Source of the DNA: Muricea muricata
Lineage: Eukaryota; Cnidaria; Anthozoa; Malacalcyonacea; Plexauridae
Assembly (NCBI GenBank): GCA_963855995.1
Contig: OY979724.1
Coordinates: 132,858 to 196,857, forward strand
DNA: 64,000 bases
Direction of reading: 5' to 3'
A program made the translations under genes and the position numbers. The notes below the pieces were generated by a model. It was not told the DNA's origin. It was given only the letters and a program-made list of their open reading frames with translations, and searched no databases. Each line of letters starts with the position of its first letter. The first letter of the stretch is position 1. This document shows positions 54,743 through 64,000 of the stretch, piece after piece.

Positions 54743-54872
54743 AAATTTTAGCTAATGACGTAAATTACTAGATCTATAGATTAGTTTTTTTATCGTAAAT
54801 CCTAACTCTGTACAATTCAGCTTTTGGCTGCCATTCAGATTTAGATTTAATAAATTCAAATTCAAATTCAAA
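54743..54872 (+). terminator. Retrotransposon 3' UTR and TTCAAA tail
   Basis: A short 130-bp 3' UTR ends in TTTAATAAA followed by TTCAAATTCAAATTCAAA, about three hexamer units instead of poly(A). Microsatellite tails like this are recognised by the encoded RT in CR1/L2-type elements. AATAAA may serve as a polyadenylation signal. Confidence 0.7.
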
Positions 54873-57800
54873 ATTTTACATCATTTCCATGTAAGATGGG
54901 AAAATGCCGAATGGAAACACTTACCACATCGAAGGCCAGTGTTCAGCCCAAATAGGTGAAATGAGTCAAATCCTAAAACAGCAATAAGATAAGTTGTTCT
55001 GGTTCCAAACTAAGTTTTCTCATATACAATGATCTAATTCATCATTTTGAGCTAAGTTTCATGACATTTCATTGCATTCAGCAAAATTTCAAAAATTCAG
55101 GATAATATACCAAAGTGGGAAAAGTTCAAACATACTGGTCAACACTAGCAGAGTGTCCCAAGTACATCTCTAGTGCCCCAAACTTAGCTAAAATCCGAGC
55201 GTGAGCTGATCCGGTAATGCATGAAGAATTTTACATCATTTCCATGTAAGATGGGAAAATGCCAAATGGAAACACTTACCACATCGAAGGCCAGTGTTCA
55301 GCCCAAATAGGTGAAATGAGTCAAATCCTAAAACAGCAATAAGATAAGTTGTTCTGGTTCCAAACTAAGTTTTCTCATATACAATGACCTAATTCATCAT
55401 TTTGAGCTAAGTTTCATGACATTTAATTGCGTTTAAAAAAATTTCAAAAATTCAGGCCAATATACCAAAGCGGGAAAAGTTCAAACATAGTGGTCAACAC
55501 TAGCAGAGTGTCCCAAGTACATTTCTAGTGCCCCAAACTTAGCTAAAATCTGAGCGTGAGCTGATCCGGTAATGCATGAAGAATTTTACATCATTTCCAT
55601 CTAATATGGGAAAATGCCGAATGGAAACACTTACCACATCCAAGACCAGTGTTTAGCCAAAATAGGTGAAATGAGTCAAATCCTAAAACAGGAATAAGAT
55701 AAGTTGTTCTGGTTCCAAACTAAGTTTTCTCATATACAATGACCTAATTCATCATTTTGAGCTAAGTTTCATGACATTTCATTGCGTTTAGGAAAATTTC
55801 AAAAATTCAGGCCAATATACCAAAGTGGGAAAAGTTCAAACATAGTGGTCAACACTAGCAGAGTGTCCCAAGTACATCTCTACTGCCCCAAACTTACCTA
55901 AAATCCGAGCGTGAGCTGATCTGGCAATGCATGAAGAATTTTACATCATTTCCATGTAATATGGGAAAATGTCGAATGGAAACACTTGCCACATCCAAGG
56001 CCAGTGTTCAGCCAAAATAGGTGAAATGAGTCAAATCCTAAAACAGCAATAAGATAAGTTGTTCTGGTTCCAAACTAAGTTTTCTCATATACAAGGACCT
56101 AATTCATCATTTTCAGCTAAGTTTCGTGACATTTCAACGCATTAAAAAAATTTCAAAAATTCAAGCCAATGTACCAAAGTGGGAAAAGTTCAAACATAGT
56201 GGTCAACACTAGAAGAGTGTCCCAAGTACATCTCTAGTCCCTCAAACTTAGCTAAAATCTGAGCGCGAGCTTATCTAGTAATGCATGAAGAATTTTACAT
56301 CATTTCCATGTAATATGGGAAAATCCCGAATGGAAACACTTACCACATCCAAGACCAGTGTTTAGCCAAAATAGGTGAAATGAGTCAAATCCTAAAACAG
56401 GAATAAGATAAGTTGTTCAGGTTCCAAACTAAGTTTTCTCATATACAATGACCTAATTCATCATTTTGAGCTAAGTTTCATGACATTTAATTGCGTTTAG
56501 CAAAATTTCAAAAATTCAGGCCAATATACCAAAGTGGGAAAAGTTCAAACATAGTGGTCAACACTAGCAGAGTGTCCCAAGTACATCTCTAGTGCCCCAA
56601 ACTTAGCTAAAATCTGAGCGTGAGCTGATCCGGTAATGCATGAAGAATTTTACATCATTTCTATGTAATATGGGAAAATGCCGAATGGAAACACTTACCA
56701 CATCCAAGGCCAGTGTTCAGCCAAAGTAGGTGAAATGAGTCAAATCCTAAAACAGCAATAAGATAAGTTGTTCTGGTTCCAAACTAAGTTTTCTCATATA
56801 CAATGATCTAATTCATCATTTTGAGCTAAGTTTCATGACATTTCATTGCATTTAGAAAAATTTCAAAAATTCAGGATAATATACCAAAGTGGGAAAAGTT
56901 CAAACATAGTGGTCAACACTAGCAGAGTGTCCCAAGTACATCTCTAGTGCCCCAAACTTAGCTAAAATCCGAGCGTGAGCTGATCCGGTAATGCATGAAG
57001 AATTTTACATCATTTCCATGTAATATGGGAAAATCCCGAATGGAAACACTTACCACATCCAAGACCAGTGTTTAGCCAAAATAGGTGAAATGAGTCAAAT
57101 CCTAAAACAGGAATAAGATAAGTTGTTCAGGTTCCAAACTAAGTTTTCTCATATACAATGACCTAATTCATCATTTTGAGCTAAGTTTCATGACATTTAA
57201 TTGCGTTTAGCAAAATTTCAAAAATTCAGGCCAATATACCAAAGTGGGAAAAGTTCAAACATAGTGGTCAACACTAGCAGAGTGTCCCAAGTACATCTCT
57301 AGTGCCCCAAACTTAGCTAAAATCTGAGCGTGAGCTGATCCGGTAATGCATGAAGAATTTTACATCATTTCTATGTAATATGGGAAAATGCCGAATGGAA
57401 ACACTTACCACATCCAAGGCCAGTGTTCAGCCAAAGTAGGTGAAATGAGTCAAATCCTAAAACAGCAATAAGATAAGTTGTTCTGGTTCCAAACTAAGTT
57501 TTCTCATATACAATGATCTAATTCATCATTTTGAGCTAAGTTTCATGACATTTCATTGCATTTAGAAAAATTTCAAAAATTCAGGATAATATACCAAAGT
57601 GGGAAAAGTTCAAACATAGTGGTCAACACTAGCAGAGTGTCCCAAGTACATCTCTAGTGCCCCAAACTTAGCTAAAATCCGAGCGTGAGCTGATCCGGTA
57701 ATGCATGAAGAATTTTACATCATTTCCATGTAATATGGGAAAATGCCGAATGGAAACACTTACCACATCCAAGGCCAGTGTTCAGCCAAAATAGGTGAAA

Positions 57801-60800
57801 TGAGTCAAATCCTAAAACAGCGATAAGATAAGTTGTTCTGGTTCCAAACTAAGTTTTTTCATATACAATGACCTAATTCATCATTTTGAGCTAAGTTTCA
57901 TGACATTTCATTGCATTTAGAAAAATTTCAAAAATTCAGGCCAATATACCAAAGTGGGAAAAGTTCAAACATAGTGGTCAACACTAGCAGAGTGTCCCAA
58001 GTACATCTCTAGTGCCCCAAACTTAGCTAAAATCCGAGCGTGAGCTGATCCGGTAATGCATGAAGAATTTTACATCATTTCCATGTAAGATGCGAAAATG
58101 CCGAATGGAAACACTTACCACATCGAAGGCCAGTGTTCAGCCCAAATAGGTGAAATGAGTCAAATCCTAAAACAGCAATAAGATAAGTTGTTCTGGTTCC
58201 AAACTAAGTTTTCTCATATACAATGACCTAATTCATCATTTTGAGCTAAGTTTCATGACATTTAATTGCGTTTAGGAAAATTTCAAAAATTCAGGCCAAT
58301 ATACCAAAGTGGGAAAAGTTCAAACATAGTGGTCAACACTAGCAGAGTGTCCCAAGTACATCTCTAGTGCCCCAAACTTAGCTAAAATCTGAGCGTGAGC
58401 TGATCCGGTAATGCATGAAGAATTTTACATCATTTCTATGTAATATGGGAAAATGCCGAATGGAAACACTTACCACATCCAAGGCCGGTGTTCAGCCAAA
58501 ATAGGTGAAATGAGTCAAATCCTAACACAGCGATAAGATAAGTTGTTCTGGTTCCAAACTAAGTTTTCTCATATACAATGACCTAATTCATCATTTTGAG
58601 CTAAGTTTCATGACATTTCATTGCATTTAGAAAAATTTCAAAAATTCAGGCCAATATACCAAAGTGGGAAAAGTTCAAACATAGTGGTCAACACTAGCAG
58701 AGTGTCCCAAGTACATCTCTAGTGCCCCAAACTTAGCTAAAATCCGAGCGTGAGCTGATCCGGTAATGCATGAAGAATTTTACATCATTTCCATGTAATA
58801 TGGGAAAATGCCGAATGGGAACACTTACCACATCCAAAACCAGTGTTCAGCCAAAATAGGTGAAATGAGTCAAATCCTAAAAAAGCAATAAGATAAGTTG
58901 TTCTGGTTCCAAACTAAGTTTTTTCATATACAATGACCTAATTCATCATTTTGAGCTAAGTTTCATGACATTTCATTGCATTTAGAAAAATTTCAAAAAT
59001 TCAGGCCAATATACCAAAGTGGGAAAAGTTCAAACATAGTGGTCAACACTAGCAGAGTGTCCCAAGTACATCTCTAGTGCCCCAAACTTAGCTAAAATCC
59101 GAGCGTGAGCTGATCCGGTAATGCATGAAGAATTTTACATCATTTCCATGTAAGATGGGAAAATGCCGAATGGAAACACTTACCACATCGAAGGCCAGTG
59201 TTCAGCCCAAATAGGTGAAATGAGTCAAATCCTAAAAAAGCAATAAGATAAGTTGTTCTGGTTCCAAACTAAGTTTTCTCATATTCAATGACCTAATTCA
59301 TCATTTTGAGCTAAGTTTCATGACATTTCATTGCATTTAGAAAAATTTCAAAAATTCAGGCCAATATACCAAAGTGGGATAAGTTCAAACATAGTGGTCA
59401 ACACTAGCAGAGTGTCCCAAGTACATCTCTAGTGCCCCAAACTTAGCTAAAATCCGAGCGTGAGCTGATCCGGTAATGCATGAAGAATTTTACATCATTT
59501 CCATGTAAGATGGGAAAATGCCGAATGGAAACACTTACCACATCCAAGGCCAGTGTTCAGCCCAAATAGGTGAAATGAGTCAAATCCTAAAACAGCAATA
59601 AGATAAGTTGTTCTGGTTCCAAACTAAGTTTTCTCATATACAATGGCCTTATTCATCATTTTGAGCTAAGTTTCATGACATTTCATTGCATTTAGAAAAA
59701 TTTCAAAAATTCAGGCCAATATACCAAAGTGGGAAAAGTTCAAACATAGTGGTCAACACTAGCAGAGTGTCCCAAGTACATCTCTAGTGCCCCAAACTTA
59801 GCTAAAATCCGAGCGTGAGCTGATCCGGTAATGCATGAAGAATTTTACATCATTTCCATGTACTATGGGAAAATGCCGAATGGGAACACTTACCACATCC
59901 AAGACCAGTGTTCAGCCAAAATAGGTGAAATGAGTCAAATCCTAAAAAAGCAATAAGATAAGTTGTTCTGGTTCCAAACTAAGTTTTTTCATATACAATG
60001 ACCTAATTCATCATTTTGAGCTAAGTTTCATGACATTTCATTGCATTTAGAAAAATTTCAAAAATTCAGGCCAATATACCAAAGTGGGAAAAGTTCAAAC
60101 ATAGTGGTCAACACTAGCAGAGTGTCCCAAGTACATCTCTAGTGCCCCAAACTTAGCTAAAATCCGAGCGTGAGCTGATCCGGTAATGCATGAAGAATTT
60201 TACATCATTTCCATGTAAGATGGGAAAATGCCGAATGGAAACACTTACCACATCGAAGGCCAGTGTTCAGCCCAAATAGGTGAAATGAGTCAAATCCTAA
60301 AACAGCAATAAGATAAGTTGTTCTGGTTCCAAACTAAGTTTTCTCATATACAATGACCTAATTCATCATTTTGAGCTAAGTTTCATGACATTTCATTGCA
60401 TTTAGAAAAATTTCAAAAATTCAGGCCAATATACCAAAGTGGGATAAGTTCAAACATAGTGGTCAACACTAGCAGAGTGTCCCAAGTACATCTCTAGTGC
60501 CCCAAACTTAGCTAAAATCCGAGCGTGAGCTGATCCGGTAATGCATGAAGAATTTTACATCATTTCCATGTAAGATGGGAAAATGCCGAATGGAAACACT
60601 TACCACATCCAAGGCCAGTGTTCAGCCCAAATAGGTGAAATGAGTCAAATCCTAAAACAGCAATAAGATAAGTTGTTCTGGTTCCAAACTAAGTTTTCTC
60701 ATATACAATGGCCTTATTCATCATTTTGAGCTAAGTTTCATGACATTTCATTGCATTTAGAAAAATTTCAAAAATTCAGGCCAATATACCAAAGTGGGAA

Positions 60801-63316
60801 AAGTTCAAACATAGTGGTCAACACTAGCAGAGTGTCCCAAGTACATCTCTAGTGCCCCAAACTTAGCTAAAATCCGAGCGTGAGCTGATCCGGTAATGCA
60901 TGAAGAATTTTACATCATTTCCATGTACTATGGGAAAATGCCGAATGGGAACACTTACCACATCCAAGACCAGTGTTCAGCCAAAATAGGTGAAATGAGT
61001 CAAATCCTAAAAAAGCAATAAGATAAGTTGTTCTGGTTCCAAACTAAGTTTTTTCATATACAATGACCTAATTCATCATTTTGAGCTAAGTTTCATGACA
61101 TTTCATTGCATTTAGAAAAATTTCAAAAATTCAGGCCAATATACCAAAGTGGGAAAAGTTCAAACATAGTGGTCAACACTAGCAGAGTGTCCCAAGTACA
61201 TCTCTAGTGCCCCAAACTTAGCTAAAATCCGAGCGTGAGCTGATCCGGTAATGCATGAAGAATTTTACATCATTTCCATGTAAGATGGGAAAATGCCGAA
61301 TGGAAACACTTACCACATCGAAGGCCAGTGTTCAGCCCAAATAGGTGAAATGAGTCAAATCCTAAAACAGCAATAAGATAAGTTGTTCTGGTTCCAAACT
61401 AAGTTTTCTCATATACAATGACCTAATTCATCATTTTGAGCTAAGTTTCATGACATTTCATTGCATTTAGAAAAATTTCAAAAATTCAGGCCAATATACC
61501 AAAGTGGGAAAAGTTCAAACATAGTGGTCAACACTAGCAGAGTGTCCCAAGTACATCTCTAGTGCCCCAAACTTAGCTAAAATCCGAGCGTGAGCTGATC
61601 CGGTAATGCATGAAGAATTTTACATCATTTCCATGTACTATGGGAAAATGCCGAATGGGAACACTTACCACATCCAAGACCAGTGTTCAGCCAAAATAGG
61701 TGAAATGAGTCAAATCCTAAAACAGCAATAAGATAAGTTGTTCTGGTTCCAAACTAAGTTTTTTCATATACAATGACCTAATTCATCATTTTGAGCTAAG
61801 TTTCATGACATTTCATTGCATTTAGAAAAATTTCAAAAATTCAGGCCAATATACCAAAGTGGGAAAAGTTCAAACATAGTGGTCAACACTAGCAGAGTGT
61901 CCCAAGTACATCTCTAGTGCCCCAAACTTAGCTTAAATCCGAGCGTGAGCTGATCCGGTAATGCATGAAGAATTTTACATCATTTCCATGTAATATGGGA
62001 AAATGCCGAATGGGAACACTTACCACATCCAAGACCAGTGTTCAGCCAAAATAGGTGAAATGAGTCAATCCTAAAACAGCAATAAGATAAGTTGTTCTGG
62101 TTCCAAACTAAGTTTTCTCATATCCAATGACCTAATTCATCATTTTGAGTTAAGTTTCATGACATTTCATTGCATTTAGCAAAATTTCAAAAATTCAGGC
62201 CAATATACCAAAGTGGGAAAAGTTCAAACATAGTGGTCAACACTAGCAGAGTGTCCCAAGTACATCTCTAGTGCCCCAAACTTAGCTAAAATCCGAGCGT
62301 GAGCTGATCCGGTAATGCATGAAGAATTTTACATCATTTCCATGTAAGATGGGAAAATGCCGAATGGAAACACTTACCACATCGAAGGCCAGTGTTCAGC
62401 CCAAATAGGTGAAATGAGTCAAATCCTAAAACAGCAATAAGATAAGTTGTTCTGGTTCCAAACTAAGTTTTCTCATATACAATGACCTAATTCATCATTT
62501 TGAGCTAAGTTTCATGACATTTAATTGCGTTTAGGAAAATTTCAAAAATTCAGGCCAATATACCAAAGTGGGAAAAGTTCAAACATAGTGGTCAACACTA
62601 GCAGAGTGTCCCAAGTACATCTCTAGTGCCCCAAACTTAGCTAAAATCAGAGCGTGAGCTGATCCGGTAATGCATGAAGAATTTTACATCATTTCTATGT
62701 AATATGGGAAAATGCCGAATGGAAACACTTACCACATCCAAGGCCAGTGTTCAGCCAAAGTAGGTGAAATGAGTCAAATCCTAAAACAGCAATAAGATAA
62801 GTTGTTCTGGTTCCAAACTACGTTTTCTCATATACAATGATCTAATTCATCATTTTGAGCTAAGTTTCATGACATTTCATTTAGCAAAATTTCAAAAATT
62901 CAGGATAATATACCAAAGTGGGAAAAGTTCAAACATAGTGGTCAACACTAGCAGAGTGTCCCAAGTACATCTCTAGTGCCCCAAACTTAGCTAAAATCCG
63001 AGCGTGAGCTGATCCGGTAATGCATGAAGAATTTTACATCATTTCCATCTAATATGGGAAAATGCCGAATGGAAACACTTACCACATCCAAGGCCAGTGT
63101 TCAGCCAAAATAGGTGAAATGAGTCAAATCCTAAAACAGCGATAAGATAAGTTGTTCTGGTTCCAAACTAAGTTTTCTCATATACAATGACCTAATTCAT
63201 CATTTTGAGCTAAGTTTCATGACATTTCATTGCATTTAGAAAAATTTCAAAAATTCAGGCCAATATACCAAAGTGGGAAAAGTTCAAACATAGTGGTCAA
63301 CACTAGCAGAGTGTCC
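54873..63316. repeat. Satellite array B, right part
   Basis: The array continues in phase after the retrotransposon, with about 24 more 355-bp monomers. Short higher-order repeats are visible. AAATCCCGAATGG recurs at 56321 and 57031 (710 bp, a dimer). ATGTACTATGGG recurs at about 59861, 60926 and 61636 (1065 then 710 bp). One monomer near 62876 lost part of ATTGCATTTAG. The array stops abruptly at GAGTGTCC near 63316. Confidence 0.96.
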
Positions 63317-64000
63317 CAGTGGCGAAGCCAGATGTCCTGCTTGTCCTGCTGAGCATGACATACAAAATTTCAAATAATGAATTTTTTCACGCATATATTT
63401 TTTAAAAGAAAACACATTTACCCAACTGTACACATTTTCTTATATTTTCCTAATTTCAATACGTTGCGCAGAAATTATAACCAGAGAAATACTTTATGAA
63501 CGTTATTTAATAACTTATTTTGAATGAATGCGGGCCTTTACCTGCATGCTGGCAAAAGCAGGAAAAATGGGCGGCCTGCCCGAAGTTTAGTCCTGGTCAA
63601 CTCAGGCGAGCAGGAAAATCTTAAAATTCTAACGATGCTCATTGGCTAAAACAGCTTTTAAGAATGCAAAACACGCCAAAATATGCATTTTACTCCTGCT
63701 CGAGCTTCGACGCATGATAAGCTTTGAATATTTCATATTCCAGTGGCGAAATAGATTTATGAATATGGAAATCAATCCGATTCAACCAAGCGTATCTACA
63801 GTACACGAGATGTTATTGTTGATCTATTACAAAAGTCTTTTAGTTCGCGAAATCAAAGCGAACAAGGCTATAGTATGCTCATCATATCCTAGCAATTACA
63901 ACAATATATAATACATCAATGTGCCTGCAAATAAATTCGCTTGTAACTTTTTAACTAGACGGACTATGAATTTCATTCAACTATATTTATGCTCATCATA
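63317..64000. mobile_element. Possible hAT element start at the array-B edge
   Basis: The satellite gives way to CAGTGGCGAAGCCAG at 63317, which matches the common hAT terminus CAGTGGCG-x-x-G-C-C-A. A second CAGTGGCGAA lies at 63741. No transposase is visible, and the partner end and target duplication are not found in the window. The 89-codon open frame at 63642-63911 has no motif I know, so I do not call it a gene. Confidence 0.4.

Larger units (their letters stand above)
50717..54872 (+). mobile_element. Non-LTR retrotransposon (CR1/L2/Jockey group), apparently intact
   Basis: This 4156-bp element comprises a 5' UTR, ORF1 (SAP/coiled-coil), ORF2 (endonuclease plus RT), a 3' UTR and a TTCAAA-repeat tail. 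The flanking satellite is interrupted cleanly: GAAGA before (one mismatch nearby, CATCAAGA for CATGAAGA) and ATTTTACATC after together rebuild the monomer's GAAGAATTTTACATC. There is therefore no visible target-site duplication. Both ORFs are free of stops, so it is recent and perhaps competent. The RT style points to the CR1/L2/Jockey group; the clade needs a tree. Confidence 0.9.

Noticed and set aside
38700-63316. CRISPR array
   Set aside because: The 355-bp unit is tandem without unique spacers, and the context is eukaryotic.
38700-63316. Calling array B a centromere
   Set aside because: Monomer size and higher-order structure are compatible, but nothing in the sequence shows centromere function; kept as a test only.
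63642-63911. 89-codon plus-strand frame as a gene
   Set aside because: No recognisable motif, AT-rich context, and it overlaps a possible hAT element.

Overview
This is a repeat-dominated window from an invertebrate animal genome, with no bacterial-type gene organisation. The best guess is a cnidarian. That rests on family resemblance only: the reverse-transcriptase style of the non-LTR elements, and a polycystin-type PLAT exon. It is not a database result. No complete host gene is visible. The only intact coding sequences are the two ORFs of one non-LTR retrotransposon.

Layout. (1) 1-10440 is a mosaic of decayed mobile elements. It includes a 2.35-kb segment present twice (1-2345 and 8067-10440), a long inverted repeat, several MITE-like elements (one with a clean 8-bp target duplication), a tRNA-like SINE head, broken reverse transcriptase pieces, a 328-bp tandem repeat and a 9-bp minisatellite. 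(2) 10441-38376 is satellite array A: A-rich 12-15 bp units, about 70 CpG-rich islands and about 26 blocks of an 11-bp unit built on the palindrome TTCATGAA. These are arranged in nested higher-order repeats (577, 1102, 2186 and 7645 bp). Strand orientation flips near both ends at two copies of one 115-bp element. (3) 38377-38626 is, on the minus strand, a PLAT-domain exon of a polycystin-1-like gene. It has a good splice acceptor and is cut off by array A. (4) 38700-63316 is satellite array B, about 57 monomers of 355 bp with dimer, trimer and octamer higher-order repeats. It is interrupted at 50717-54872 by a full-looking non-LTR retrotransposon (SAP/coiled-coil ORF1, endonuclease/RT ORF2). 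(5) 63317-64000 is non-satellite DNA that begins with a hAT-like terminus.

The most interesting observation is that each array-B monomer, read on the minus strand, contains a splice-acceptor-like and a strong splice-donor-like sequence 48 bp apart. The array lies immediately upstream, in the gene's direction, of the PLAT exon. The 48-bp stretch can be read as the PLAT strand that would precede that exon. Array B may therefore be an amplified exon plus intron of this gene. This is an inference, testable by RNA-seq and by finding an intact paralogue.
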